Shown in pieces: positions 46,850 through 60,354 of a stretch of DNA of 64,000 bases (positions are counted from its first letter, which is position 1; the number at the start of each line of letters is the position of its first letter). The translations under genes were made by a program, and so were the position numbers. The stretch spans positions 12,501 through 76,500 of the forward strand of contig JAXRKP010001305.1 of assembly GCA_037039925.1 (NCBI GenBank), in the 5' to 3' direction. The DNA comes from Doris montereyensis. Its lineage: Eukaryota > Mollusca > Gastropoda > Nudibranchia > Dorididae. The notes beneath the pieces were generated by a model. The model made no database searches and was not told the origin of the DNA. It saw only the letters and a list, made by a program, of their open reading frames with translations.

Positions 46850-48230
46850 TGTTCTCTTTTGCTTTTGAGTTTAGGTTTTTGCTTTTAGTATGTACATGAG
46901 TGACTGTCAAAATACAGTCTATTTTGTTAGATCATGTACTTTACATCATGCATGGGAAGAAAATACCCCGAAATAGAGCAATGTTGCAGCGGAAAGCAAT
47001 GGTCTCAAAGTGGTCCATGCCATTTGAGGCGCTTGGCAATGGCAGACTGGCATTACTTGGATCTATTTCTTGGGCAATCAATTTCAAAATCTAGTTATAT
47101 GTTTTGAAGTTTGAATTTTGATTTTAAAGTATTCATAGGCTGATCCAATATCTTTTTTATTCTATAATGTTTAGGGGGTATTTTTTTCTTTTGTTTCATA
47201 AAAATAAAATCCTCCAAAACCTGATAGGACTTTTTAAAAATAATCTACCCAATTAAAGCTAAAATGAAAATCTGACCTTCAAATCTTTTCCATTAAAACA
47301 ATATTTCTAGAAAAAGTGATACTGTAGGTCCTGTTTTTACGTATATATATTTTTCCAGGACCGATTATTGCTTTCTTTTAATTTTTCACAGCTTTTTAAT
47401 GAATTTTTCGGCGTTGAACAAATTTAAAAATCTCTTAACATATCCATCAAGCGCGCCATATTACGCGAATGTGACTCGCGTCACCGTGTAGATGTCAGCG
47501 TTCCTTCATTTGCCATTGCTGCCGATGACGATGCTGTATTTGCTGCCACAACATATAAAAATAACTGTCACCAGTGCTTCATATCATCTTCTATTAACAT
47601 CCTCTGACACACGTCATCTGGAGAGCCGGGGACCAAAAGGTTGATTCTCGCTCTTTCCATACTGGAGAAAAATATAATACAAATCATTCAGTAAATGGCG
47701 GGAGGAGATAGAAATTTTCCAACACTGACTGGAGAAGTGGAAAACTACATTTTCGCCAAATTGGCAAAAAATGCAAGTAAAAAAAATCAAACAGGAATAG
47801 AGGGAAAATAACAGAAAATGTCATTTTGACGCTTCACAACGGGTTTCCCAATGGCAGCGACTGTTAAAGAGTAGACTGCTACAACAAGGAAACCCTTACG
47901 TTTCTTTAGTGATACTTTTGAGTCTCTGGCATTGTTACTTACCGAAATGTAAATTTAGGATTATAAATCTGTCAACATTTTGAGTTTAGATGTGCACTGT
48001 TGTGAAAACAGAATGTGACAAAGAAAAATGACTGGTTTTTAAAAAAAAGGACAAAATTTTTCCCTCTATATCCTATAGGAGAAGACGGGTTCTGTTGATA
48101 AGAGCCAAAACTGACAGATACAAAAATTATTTTTATCTACACGCAAAACGAAATCCTATGATTAATATTAATAACATTATGTGGCTGGGAAAATGCCATA
48201 CATGCCTCTAATGAAATAAAATTATTCATA
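46850..48230. other. Non-coding sequence, nothing firmly recognised
   Basis: AT-rich. A possible short minus-strand exon at 47572-47661 was considered and not accepted. Confidence 0.4.
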
Positions 48231-48239
48231 TTTGTTTGT

Positions 48240-48448
<209 letters not shown>

Positions 48449-48449
48449 T

Positions 48450-49320
48450 GGTCGTTATATCAGAGGCAAATGTAGCTGATTTAATTGGCCTGTTACAAAT
48501 GCAAACAATCGTGTGCTGCACACATCATCCAGTTTTTCAACTTCGATGAGAACTAAATTACATAAGGTTTACCAAGACGTGGTCAGCGTAATTCATCTCT
48601 ATAGTCAGAATTGAGTACCGAACAAGGGAGCAAAAACTAGATCTGCACCTAGACACACTACAGTACCTATAAATTGACTTATTTTCTTGGAGCGAGGGTG
48701 AGCGCGGAGGGGGTGGTGGTGATGTTATTTGATGTATATACGTATTGTGTATGATATTGTTACTACATAACTAAATTGTGTAACCAAATCTTCTTCTACA
48801 TTAAATCTAGATCTAGATTCTACATTGTGTCATGTAAACTATAATTTATTTTAAAAAACAGCACAACTGTTCCCGTTGGTCGTTCACGTATCGTACAAAA
48901 GGGAAATCGCAATCAATACAAACTAGTTCCATTAATGACACATATTTATGATAAGACAGATTTATCGACCAATGTACGTATCTTGTCAGAGAGACTTCAG
49001 AAACCGAAATATCTTTTTCTTCTTGAATATGACTACTACCTTCTCACCACCTCACTGGCAAGAGTTCGCTTTCGCTGAGTCAATGCCAGACAACGTTACT
49101 AGATTTAGTCATTGGTTCAACCTGACAACCTCTCGCTCTCTATGTGCGTATCGGCCCAAATGATTAAGTTCTGTTTAGAAAATCAGAAAGTGACCTTCAG
49201 TCGTACACTAATATCAACACGATGAACAATGAACTAAATAAGAGGAATGTTAGTAAATGCAAAGAAAACGAACTTTTTGGGTAAATTAAGATCATAATCC
49301 TAGTAACTTAGGAAGCTAAA
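48450..49320. other. Non-coding sequence, nothing recognised
   Basis: No supportable feature apart from TAGATCTAGAT words near 48806. Confidence 0.4.
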
Positions 49321-49322
49321 AC

Positions 49323-50000
49323 ACAAGATTTTAAATTAGGCAGGGAGAATTTAGAACAAGTTCACAGCTGCAATTACCTAGGAGTAATGATTAACTCTGA
49401 GGGAAAACTAAGAGAATAAATCAGCCAGAAACTCAAAAAGGCAAGTGCAATATATAACCATCTAGGAAAGGCATTTGTAGGTAAGCAAGAATTGTCAACA
49501 AAACAAAATGGCAGTATACAACACTACTCTCCTCTATGGCAGTGATACCTAGACCTTATTTTGACAGAAGAGAATACAGTAGAGTACAAGCAGCTTAAAT
49601 GAAATATCTAAGAAGAGAAGTAGGGAAAAATAAAAGAGACAAAATCCGAAATACAACAATAAGAGATTAAACGAAAGCAGATGGCATAAAAACTAAGATA
49701 GAAATAAATAGATTGAGATGATTTGGGCATGTAAACAAAATGAATGACAATAGAATAGCTAAATCAGTATACAGTGCTAAAGCCCATGGTAAAAGACCAA
49801 AAAAAAAAGGCAGATCTCGACGATTGAAAGTGGGAAGAAGTTATAAAAGAGGCATTGAAGAATAGAAATTTTACACCTTTGGAAGTCTCTGACAACAGGT
49901 TTAAAATGCCAGGACAGTTTTTTTGTTTTTGTCCTCTATATCCATGCTTGTCCTGGAAAAGATCATCTCAGCGGCACCTGAACCCATACACCGAAAGGTA
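49323..50000 (+). mobile_element. LINE ORF2 C-terminal fragment
   Basis: Broken plus-strand frame: YLGVMINSEGKLRE (about 49374-49420), KASAIYNHLGKAFVGKQE, a YNTTLLYGSDT block, IEINRLR and FGHVNKMNDNRIAKSVYSA, then the GKRP motif and KMPGQ near the end. The 3' untranslated part ends in AACCCATACACCGAAAGG, as does the LINE at 13733. RT catalytic box absent; stops and frameshifts throughout. Confidence 0.7.
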
Positions 50001-50269
50001 GAATGGGAACAGATAAAGAAAGAAAGAAAGTGTAAAAAGAAAAAAACTAAATGGCAAAAACTTGGTTGCTTAAGTTTTATAGGAAAACAATTTAAATGTT
50101 GACATTCAAGATTAATATTTAGCATTTTCCCTTGTCTTCTGGTCTTAATTTCGTCAAAGAAATTTGTCTTATCTATTCTTAGTGTATACTGTCTTAGATT
50201 AATGAGTTATACATTATAGTAGCGACAAAATTATTTCTTTATCAGTGTTTATGAATAGATGTCAGAAGA

Positions 50270-51120
50270 AACTTTCTTTCACTCTTTGCCAATGCTGTTC
50301 AATGATCTCCATCTTCATTTCCTCTAAGCCAGACAGGATGTCCGTGAATGAAAGACTTCTTGTGACCCTATGACGTGGCAATAGGTACCGGCCACAGCAA
50401 GTGGGTCCTGAAGCCTACGTCATATCTTTAGATGCAACTGTGTTGTATCAACTACTTTCGTCTTAAACTATAGAAACCGAGGTACGCTCTAGTTCTTTAA
50501 CACTAACACTGAGAAGCTTTATCCTTTAGCGTGTAAGACCGGTCATTATACCATGACGTTACGTACCTTCTACCAGAAGTGACCGTTTTGACCTAAGGTT
50601 CATCTCTATAAAGGCCTGACGAAATGCGATACGTAGGTGACAGAGTGTGGGTGAAAAGGACGCATTGTACTGGAAATGGTTGAAATTAATTACCTCTCTC
50701 ATCTCTATCGAGCATAACGGAGGCCTGCTGTTTGGACGTGTCTCTGTTGACATGTGCAGTTGTCTGTTGAGGGCTGACGCGTTGATGTGTCAAAGTGTTT
50801 GGTTGGTGCTTGCATGTATGGATGTGTGTGTGTGTGTGTGTGTGTGTTTGTGTCTGTATGAAACAACACCCATCCTCTTTTCCCCATACCTGTGTGTGTG
50901 TGTGCACCTTGAGAGTGTTTGTTTCAGTTGAAAGTAAATGAGGAGGGTAAAGGAAATGGAAAGACATGGTTCAATACATGTTGATGGATGTGGCGGATAG
51001 CATCTTTTGCATCCTCAAAAATTATAAGTAAAAAAATGGCGTTTGGTACTGTGGTAAGTAGAATGCTCAGATAGTGCATGTGTTGTCAATGTTTGGTAGA
51101 ATCTCTTGTTGCTTATTATA
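50270..51120. other. Unassigned sequence, source of a shredded downstream copy
   Basis: Non-coding, with a (TG)n run at 50825-50850. Its segments recur in order at 51800-52150. Confidence 0.5.
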
Positions 51121-51289
51121 TAGATATATGATAGATATACTGATTGGTTGATAAATAGCAAGAGAGAGACAGACAGACAGACAGAGACAAAGAGAGCGAG
51201 AGACAGAGACAGGAGAACCAAAGGACAGATTGATAAATGTACACATATATCGATTAGTAGATAAATATATAGATGAATATATAAATAGA

Positions 51290-52145
51290 TAGATATATAA
51301 ATAGATACTTAGATATATAGATACTTACAGACAAGATTTTTAAATTCAGGAGAATTCTAGAACAATAGATAGGATAGATAGAAAAACTAAGAGAATATAT
51401 AACATATACATACATACATATGAATACAAACATACATACAACATACATGGCAGTGATACTAGATAGACAGAAGAGTAGATAGACAGATTGATAGGAGATA
51501 GATAGATAAAATAAATATATAGATAAAGCAGATAGATAAAAAACTAAGATAGAAAATAAATAGATAGATACATAAACAAAGAATGACAATAGAATAGATA
51601 GATAAAGATGGTAAAAGACCAAAAGGCAGATAGATAGATAAATAAAGATAAAGACAAAGATAAAAAAGACCAAGATAACCGAAAGGTAGAATAACAGATA
51701 AAGAAAGAAAGATAAAGATGCCTTGCTGTACAGGGACATTCATTAATAATCCGTCTTAATCCCATCTATTTACAAGTGCAGGTTTACAGGTAGATGTAAA
51801 CTTTTTCACTCTTTGCCAACGTCAATGATCTTTCATTCAGACAATTCCTTCTCTACGTGGCTACCCGGGAGCATATCTTTTAGATGCAACAACTAGCTTA
51901 AACTATAGAAACCGAGGGGCGATTCGTGACTAAACCTACGTTACGTAACAAGATCTTTGCAGCGAAATATGGCTGGGTGCATCTCTATCAGGCATAACTG
52001 TTTGGACCTGACATGTGCAGTTGTCTGTTGTGCGATGTGTCAAAAGTAGATGTGTGTGTGTGTGTGTGTGTGTTTTTGTGCATAAAGAAAAATGGCGTTT
52101 ATACTGTGGAAAGATATAGATGCAGAATCTCTTGTTGCTTATTAT

Positions 52146-52150
<5 letters not shown>
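51290..52150. repeat. Order-preserving, compressed copy of 49323-51120 mixed with GATA repeats
   Basis: Short matches in the same order, separated by GATA units or SINE-like words: 51331-51364 to 49323-49360; 51383-51397 to 49402-49419; 51447-51475 to 49537-49580; 51527-51570 to 49675-49716; 51571-51600 to 49730-49760; 51607-51630 to 49786-49815; 51673-51709 to 49985-50029; 51800-51840 to 50270-50310; 51878-51921 to 50425-50481; 51977-52045 to 50700-50795; 52085-52150 to 51034-51120. The 1.8 kb source is reduced to about 0.86 kb. Confidence 0.75.
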
Positions 52151-52186
<36 letters not shown>

Positions 52187-52375
52187 TATATAAAGATAGA
52201 TTGATTGATATATCTCTATATAGATCAGATGATGATAGATAAATAGGTAGACATATTGAGATGTATTAATAAATGGATAGATAGATAGCAGATAGATAGA
52301 TATCTAGATAGATAGGTAGATCGATAGATAAATAGATAGATAGATAGATAGATAGATAAATAGATAGTAAAGATA
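52151..52375. repeat. (GATA)n microsatellite, interrupted
   Basis: GATA/GATG units with short insertions; Tyr-Leu-Ser-Ile open frames on the minus strand are translated repeat. Confidence 0.92.
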
Positions 52376-52392
52376 GACCAAGATAACGATAA

Positions 52393-52580
52393 AGATAAAG
52401 ATGGCTTTATAATATCCCCGCACAAGTGCATTGATGTCATTTCATTCCAATTCCTTCTACTACCTGGGAGCATATAGTACAACAGCCTACGGGGCGAGAT
52501 TCTAACAAACTCCACACAGATCTTTGCAGCATATGGCTGGTGCACATTACACCTGAGTCATGTGAGGAAAGTAGAGCATG
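52393..52580. mobile_element. SINE family B body fragment
   Basis: Contains GGCTTTATAATATCCCCGCA, CAAGTGCATTGATGTCATTT, CTGGGAGCATATAG, GCATATGGCTGGTGCAC and GAGTCATGTGAGGAAAGTAG, in the order seen at 21100-21950. Confidence 0.55.
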
Positions 52581-52582
52581 AT

Positions 52583-52635
<53 letters not shown>

Positions 52636-52890
52636 TATAAAGATAGATTGATTGATATATCTCTACATATATGTAGATAGATAGATATGGATAGATAGAT
52701 AGATACAGATAGATGGATAGATAATAGATAGATAGATAGATATTTTTAAAGATAGAAATCTATATATGTAGATAGATATATATATAGATGGATAGATAGA
52801 TAGATAGATAGATAGATAAATAGATGGATAGATAGATAGATACACGATAGATAGATATATAGATAGATAGATAGATAGATATCTAGATAG

Positions 52891-52944
<54 letters not shown>

Positions 52945-52945
52945 T
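52581..52945. repeat. (GATA)n microsatellite
   Basis: GATA units, with a TATATGTAGATAG variant at 52665 and 52765. Confidence 0.95.
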
Positions 52946-53550
52946 TGTACATGTGTTAAATGTAATGCTGTTCTTTTTGCTCTGTGATTGTTCAAATATT
53001 TCACTGTGATATAGATCTATGTCTACTCTAAATTGGAATTTTATACCTGCTGATTATTTAAACGTTTTCGCTCACAACTGTATCTTGTTATGAAATGTTA
53101 ATATATAACTAATGAACAATTTTTATTTTAAAGATGAATCTTAACTACTTTGACATTCTATTTGTTTTACAAACAATCCTTTAGAGAATTTTTTATTCCT
53201 ACAACTTTTTATAACAACGGAACTGTCCATGCTTTTACACAACCTGTGAGACGTGGTGGCACACGCAAACATCAATCTATGTACACACCATGTATGCCAT
53301 TATTGGTCACCGGCCAACCACAAATGGCCACCATCCCCGCCCCTGGACAACACTGATTCATTCTTGTGACACAACCACCGTCTCAGTAGTCTCACGAATC
53401 AGTCCCGACAATTCTGTGACTAGCACAAAAAAATGAAATGTGTCAAGTCTAACAAAAACATAGAGGAAATCTAATACAGGTAAACAAAATCAAGGTAACA
53501 CACCTTAATTACGAATCGAATCCAAAAGATTGTGATGGAAGGAGCTACGG
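52946..53550. other. Non-coding sequence, nothing recognised
   Basis: No supportable feature. Confidence 0.4.
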
Positions 53551-53554
53551 ATTG

Positions 53555-54290
53555 AAAATCGTGAATTTAAACTTAAAATCGGTGTGCAACAAGGCCCCTG
53601 TGGTAAATGAATATATTGTCACAAATGACATTGATTCGATCTTCATGACAGAAACAGAGCTTAAAAATGGCCTAAATCATATTCTTAATGAATTAGTCCG
53701 AAAAGGTCATTCATACATCCGAGCCGACCGCGAGAACGCATGCACCGGCGGAGATTTCCAACTGCGAAACACAACGCGGATTAGAACCTGATAAGCAGAT
53801 ACAACCAAACTACTGGTTTCTTACAGCTGTGACTAGTCATCTTGACTATTACTTTCAATTGTGTACGGTCTCCAGAAGTGCAACCATCCTACAGTTACAG
53901 AAATTCTAAATTAAAGAATCAAGAAATAATATTATAACAACAACAAAAACGAGGGAACATGTTAGACTATTGAAATCTCTTGATTGGCTGCCACAATTTT
54001 AGAATTAAATTCAAAATTGCCTGTCTGGTCTACAAATGTATCAATGCTATGACCCCCCGACTGTCTTCAATCCTCTGTCACTGTTTATAAACTTTCTCGA
54101 CCTCTACGTTCGTCCCACCAAGTATAACTTCAAGGAAAGATGTTCAAATCTGCGTTTTCTGCCCGCACTTTCAATTGTCGGCTCCCCACATTTGGAACTC
54201 TTTTCTTTAGAAACAAAAACTAGTCCCTGTCTTTTTGGTCTTCAGCACCAACATTTTAAGTACAGCCTATCAGTGACTTTTTTTTGTCTA
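53555..54290 (+). mobile_element. CR1-like LINE, internally deleted copy
   Basis: 53555-53795 encodes the start of an APE-type endonuclease (KIVNLNLKSVCNKAPVVNEY, then MTETEL). About 160 bp later, 53970-54290 encodes a CR1-type C-terminus (LLKSLDWLPQ, KFKIACLVYKCINAMTP, then a PTFGTLF-type end). The RT is missing entirely. The 3' end runs into the (TA)n tract at 54345. Confidence 0.6.
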
Positions 54291-54341
54291 TAGACTTGTG
54301 TTTTAAATGTTATATTATGTACATAATATTACATATGTGTA

Positions 54342-54344
<3 letters not shown>

Positions 54345-54434
<90 letters not shown>
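54345..54434. repeat. (TA)n microsatellite
   Basis: Pure (TA)n of about 90 bp. Confidence 0.97.
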
Positions 54435-54438
<4 letters not shown>

Positions 54439-54964
54439 TCATGTACAAGCGGAAACCCCGCTATATAGCAGGTTGTTATTAAAATATGACAGTGTAGGCT
54501 TTAAAAAAAGCTGACATCCCGCTCATTTAACAAATTATTATTCAATCCGAATCCAACCTCGGCCAAAAAAGATTTAGTAGCTCTAGGTCTATCTCTAAAT
54601 CTAAATGTAATATCTAGATGTGAGCTAGATCCAAGAGGGGGATTTCCATAGTCAGGCACATCCTTTAATGTGCACTAATCTAAGAGATATAGATATTGAC
54701 CTGCTTGGGAATAAAGAGAAAAGATCTAGGTTAGAATTTTGAGATTTACCTGTTCAGCGGTGGACCGGGATGAATTATGTAAAATGTCGTTTGAAGAAAA
54801 GACAATGTTTTCAAATTAAAAATATGTTAAAAACATGCGCTGGTAACACTCTAAAGTGGGGTTAACATTTGAGCAATATCTGCTCAGCGGTTTGAGATCG
54901 TATTCTGACTGGCTGAAAACGCAACGTCGAAAGTACACAAATCCTTCTATCGCTATATAAATAA

Positions 54965-55623
<659 letters not shown>

Positions 55624-55864
55624 TATAGAGAGATAGAGATAGATACAGGATGTCTGGAAAAGTGAACGATTTCATTGGCTTAAGTCAACCATCCACTTGG
55701 AGGCAAGTAAAGAACTCCAAGGTCACGTGAGTTGCAGCAACCGTTGAAAACTGACTCACTGCTAAAAAAATTAAAAAGACAGTAAGTGAAAACTTACTCC
55801 GAGGCAAAAAAGCGTATAAAGCTGCAGCTTGTCCCAGGTTCTATAGCTTAGCGGAACAAGCTAT

Positions 55865-56097
55865 AGTTTTTTAATTTGATTTGCCCACGCCCACAACTAA
55901 GCTGATCTCTGTTAACAGCCAAGGTATATTTAACGTGCACAAAGCGTTGTTATCTTTAGACTACCTTCTCTTTATCGTCCGGGAGTAGTTTTGCTCGAAA
56001 AAAAGTTGAGAAAATTTTTCCAACTTTGGCGGGGCTCGAACCCACTACCTCTTGGTTGAGTGACCGACACCTTTGCCTCTGGACTATCGAGTCCCCA
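55865..56097 (-). mobile_element. tRNA-derived SINE, family S1, internally deleted
   Basis: On the minus strand: head GGGGACTCGATAGTCCAGAG and B box GGGTTCGAGCCCC, a body lacking the GGTGGATCGACACC segment, then CACGTTAAATATACC and a final GGGCAAATCAAATTAAA. The only minus-strand S1 copy here. Confidence 0.75.
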
Positions 56098-56452
56098 TAC
56101 AAGCTAAACAAGATTATCCCCTGTTCTTCACTCCCCCCCCACTCCAAACGCATACAACGCTTATGGCGGGAATTATGTCCCAGCAAAGTGGTACCAACGA
56201 CACAGGGGTCTTACCTAGACCATAATATCACACCCTCGTGCCGACCCCAACCGATTGATATAGACCCATGATATAATAATCATGTCCTTTGGTTCCATGT
56301 ATAATAAGTTGATCAATTAATGAGAAGTTATCTTGTTCTTTTTCTCTTTTCACTGTGCAACTATTACAAGATTACATTGGTTCTCATGTATCGAATCTCG
56401 TGGGCTCAGGAAGTGGTTAGTCAGGATTTTAAAGTAGGTAAGTAAAAGCGCA

Positions 56453-56458
<6 letters not shown>

Positions 56459-56504
<46 letters not shown>

Positions 56505-56600
56505 ACATTGTGCGACGACTACAACTACTACTACTACTATATATATCCCTATCCCTACTACTACTACCACCACTACTACTACTTCTAGTATTTCTACTTC

Positions 56601-56633
<33 letters not shown>

Positions 56634-56644
56634 TACTACTACTT

Positions 56645-56717
<73 letters not shown>

Positions 56718-56745
56718 CACTATTACTACTATTACTACTACTACA
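56459..56745. repeat. (TG)n and (ACT)n microsatellites
   Basis: (TG)n at 56459-56502, then imperfect (ACT)n at 56520-56745. Poly-Val, poly-Thr and poly-Leu frames are repeat translations. Confidence 0.97.
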
Positions 56746-57081
56746 ACTACTAGAATTAGGGGTACATTGCGAGTTTAGCCCACCTGAGTATTTTGCTATA
56801 TAACCTTTGTAAATTTTTAGAGGTACAAACGAAGCATGTTTTGTTTTTTGTTTAGTTTTGTTTGTCTTTAATCCCCCTTAATAAAATGGATACTAATCTA
56901 GATTGGGAATCAAACACAAATAGAAACAATTCACCAATGCTCCCTTAGTCAATTAGAAGTTTAATAGTGTGGAAATCAGGATGTGGAAATATTAATCTAT
57001 TAGTAAACTTATTACTAAAGCCAGACTTATTAGATTATGACAAGTTATTTGTTTATGGTAAGTCTTTATTTCAACCTATAA

Positions 57082-57236
57082 GATGAAGTATAAGGTATTG
57101 ATATGTGCTTATGATAATAACTTAGACAAAGAAGTTATTTATAATGTATTCAATAACAGGGGTGAAATAATAGAAGAAGACATTTCACCATATGAATTGA
57201 TAAAAAAAAAACAAAAGTGAAACAAATCCAACAAAA
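57082..57236 (+). pseudogene. Unrecognised broken ORF of the element
   Basis: Starts near MKYKVLICAYDNNLDKE and runs to SPYELIKKK, then breaks in an A-rich run. Non-repetitive composition. No family assigned. Confidence 0.35.
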
Positions 57237-57671
57237 ATCCAACAAAATGTGATTTTTTTAAAGATGGAAATGAAATAATGGATTCAAGAGAATGAATGCT
57301 AACAGATTAAAATCTTATGGTATTTGATGATATACTATTAGAGAAACAAAACACATGAAATGACTATTATACGAGGGTGAGGCATTCAAATGCTGACTGT
57401 TTTTATCTTTCACAAAATACTTTCGACTTTCAAGACAAACAATAAGAGAAAACAGCAACTTTATACGTTTGTTTAAACAAGATAGTCAAAATGTACAACG
57501 TATCTATCAAGACATTGTTTCAGAGGATATCGGATTACGACGAGTTTAGAAATGTGTGTCAAATTTGATGGGCGGGACCTTATAACTTTTTAACTATCGA
57601 TAACATGCCTCCAGCTCATAATGGAAAATACATAACTTAGATGTTTTCTATTTTTTAAAGTCTATCTCTAA

Positions 57672-58130
57672 AAATGGATGACAAAATTGGAAAAGAAATA
57701 ATTGAAAAACTTAATCAATTAATTAAAAATACGTCTCTAAAGAAGATCATCAAATTGTTGTTAGTAAACGTAAATCAAACTTTACTACAGTCTTTAATCC
57801 ATCATTACAACTTAATCCGAATAAACAATACGAAATTGCTATGGTCGATTTAGAATCCTACTATTCCTTTTCATCCATATCAATAGTATTAATGGATCAA
57901 TTGTAATAGTTCACAAGTACCTGTTATCTAGTCATTTTCCCTAAAGTTTTACCAGGGTATAAAAATTATCCAGACCCCCGTCAACCTATCTATTTGCCAG
58001 TAACGTTAAAAAATACGAGATTTTAACCAAAGATAACCGATCAAAATAATATTCCATTAGATTTAAGAGGTGAAGAAGTAACTAATGGATTTCATGTACG
58101 TGAGAAATAAGCCAGAGGCGATCTATTTCC
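57672..58130 (+). pseudogene. Unrecognised broken ORF of the element
   Basis: 57674-57853 is open in one frame (MDDKIGKEIIEKLNQLI); an overlapping frame carries NPNKQYEIAMVDLESYYSF at about 57815-57872. Further fragments such as ITDQNNIPLDLRGEEV (about 58037-58084) suggest one longer protein with several shifts. The composition suggests a structural or DNA-associated protein, but I cannot name it. Confidence 0.35.
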
Positions 58131-58147
58131 GATTTTTTTTTTATATA

Positions 58148-58344
58148 TGAAAATGAATGCACATAAATATAGAATACTAAAAACTGAAAATAAAAACAAT
58201 AACAAAATAAAAATATTTGACAATGAATTAGGTCTACAAATATTAGAAAAATTAAATCGAACTGGTGACATAGAATAAAGAATAATTGAAAAAATTAGAT
58301 CAAAAATAAAAGAACTAAGACGAAGAATAAATATTGGTTAAATA
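58148..58344 (+). pseudogene. Unrecognised small basic helical ORF, broken
   Basis: Encodes a charged helical segment with FDNELGLQILEKLNRTGD, a TAA stop, then RIIEKIRSKIKELRRRIN. Likely a short coiled-coil-like protein. No family assigned. Confidence 0.35.
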
Positions 58345-58357
58345 TTGACGTTAAAAT

Positions 58358-58870
58358 ATGTTAGGAGAAAGAAAGTTATACTATTATTCTGATGATACAT
58401 TAGGATTTGTTTTTGATAAACCGATTAATTGTGAAAACTGTGAGATTGCTTTGGTTTGCATTCGAAGCTGATCAAGTATTTAACATAATATTATTAACGG
58501 TAATGCGATTATTAATTTGGAGAAAAGAAAAAAAGAACAGTGGAAGGAATTTAGTATTAAGGAAGGATGGTATGACTCACGCATGTCACATCGTATATTT
58601 AAAACTAATGTTGGATTATGCATTTACGTAGATGGAAGAATGAACATGGGGAATATCTTGCCAGACATGAGCCATCAGCAGTGGGTGGTGTTTCCCTTAC
58701 AATTAAGGATAATAAATTAGCTTTACTTATCAGGTGGAGATACAATATCTAAATCTAAGATTTTTTTTGGATTTAATTCAAATGAAATATATAATATTGA
58801 AAAAAGTCATAGTTATTTAGAATGGTAATCTGATAAAGAATTGCCTTCATTTGATAATTCAAAATATTCA
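58358..58870 (+). pseudogene. Unrecognised broken ORF of the element
   Basis: The ATG at 58358 opens MLGERKLYYYSDDTLGFVFD with a CENCEIAL segment, then shifts. 58517-58720 carries a Trp-rich segment with KKEQWKEFSIKEGWYDS and a QQWVVFPLQL end. A third frame follows to about 58830. Beta-rich, aromatic composition; capsid-like function is only a guess. Confidence 0.35.
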
Positions 58871-59334
58871 TCTTAACTGCATTAAAATAATTGTTTTAAT
58901 GATCAAGAAATCACTCCGTTGTTTATTCCTTATTATTATAGAAAAAATCCAAAATAAATGAACAACCAAATATCTATCATCCAATGAAATAAAAGCTGCA
59001 AAATTTTAAAGTTCAAATAAAAAATAAGGGTAATAATAATATTCATCAAGATAAATGTTATCTTAAATTTCATATAAGAAAATAGCCCTTAAAATGTCTA
59101 TAAAATATATCGAACAAACTCTGACGACCAGAATGAAAAAAATTAATTTGCTATGAAAATAAGGAGACGGGTTACTATTAGAATCTCAGATACGGATGAT
59201 GATTTAATTGCAATTACTAATAAACAAATTGAAAAATAAATAATGCGTTTGAGAATGGAAAACGTTAATATTAAACTTAGTAAAGTACAGTTACAGTATA
59301 ATAAAAAAATAAAGTAGAAGGTGGATTTATATAC

Positions 59335-59660
59335 TAGGGTTAGCTAAAACCATATATCCAAGTGTTGCCAAAAATGTTTTACCAGGTATAGCTAAAAGTT
59401 TAGCATTAGGAAGCCTAGCAGGCCCGTTTCGCCGCAGTTAACAAAATAATTAAACGGCTTAGGTATAAAAAAGGGAAACAACATATTTAAAGTAAAAACC
59501 AGGCGCAGGATTATATTCAAATTTGAAACTAACACCTCCTAAAGAACTACAAAGAGTTGGTGAAGGAATTTATATGAAAAACGAAGATGGATGAGTTGAT
59601 GGCTCAGGGATAATTCATGATCTAACTATAGTTTTACTTAATATAATTTTCTAACCCCAA
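59335..59660 (+). pseudogene. Unrecognised broken ORF of the element
   Basis: A small-residue segment with PSVAKNVLPGIAKSLALGSL at about 59355-59420, a KPGAGLYSNLKLTPP segment near 59500-59545 and ELQRVGEGIYMKNEDG, then an in-frame TGA at 59592-59594. Gly/Ala-rich start followed by a soluble tail. Function unknown. Confidence 0.35.
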
Positions 59661-59939
59661 AAAGGATAACGAAAAAATTGTTGAGAAAATCTATCCGCGA
59701 TTAACTGCTGAGCCTTCTGCTCCACTCATTGAAAATCACTATGTTGACTTAAATCTATCAAGTAACTATGTTGACTACATAAAGCTAAGGCAGTGGATCA
59801 AGTAGGGCTTAATCGATTGAGTGACATAGAAGAAGTGAAAAAATTATTTACAACGAAACAGTGAATAGAGAATATCATTATCTAAAAAATGCAGTAAAGC
59901 AGCTAATGCATTACATTACACTAATTATGGGTTAAATGC

Positions 59940-60258
59940 CGTTTCGTCTTGTATCAGCACTTGTTGTTATAACAACTCTTCCCTTTTTAGTAGTATTACC
60001 GGTTAGTTTAAGTTTATCTGCTTTATCTGTTGTTTGTGAGGAATGTCAATAGTGGTATATAAACTTAATAACAGTTTAAAAATCAAAGAACAGAAACATA
60101 GAGATATTTATACATTAGCAGAAATTAAATTAGGTATTATTAAATCACTTATTTCAAAGCGGAAAATTGAAAATTGTTATATTAAGAACATAATGGGGTA
60201 TCAACTTATATTAGATGAAGAAAATAAATTTAATCAATACAAAGAAAGTATTAGATAA
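59940..60258 (+). pseudogene. Small membrane-anchored helical protein remnant
   Basis: A hydrophobic segment (SALVVITTLPFLVVLPVSL, about 59953-60010) precedes an open frame of 71 codons starting at 60043. That frame is charged and helical (KHRDIYTLAEIKL; LDEENKFNQYKESIR). A shift lies between the two parts. This is the longest unbroken frame in the element besides simple-repeat frames. Confidence 0.4.
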
Positions 60259-60354
60259 AAAAAACTTTAAAAGTTGTATGAAGAAGAAATAAAAGAAAAA
60301 GGTGAAAATTAAGTCAGAGATTCTTTTAAAAAATACTAAATGATTTAATAAAAA

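Noticed and set aside
47572..47661. Possible minus-strand exon with acceptor TTTCTCCAG and a frame starting MERARINLLVPG
   Set aside because: Only one good splice signal, a stop just beyond the weak donor, and no partner exons nearby.
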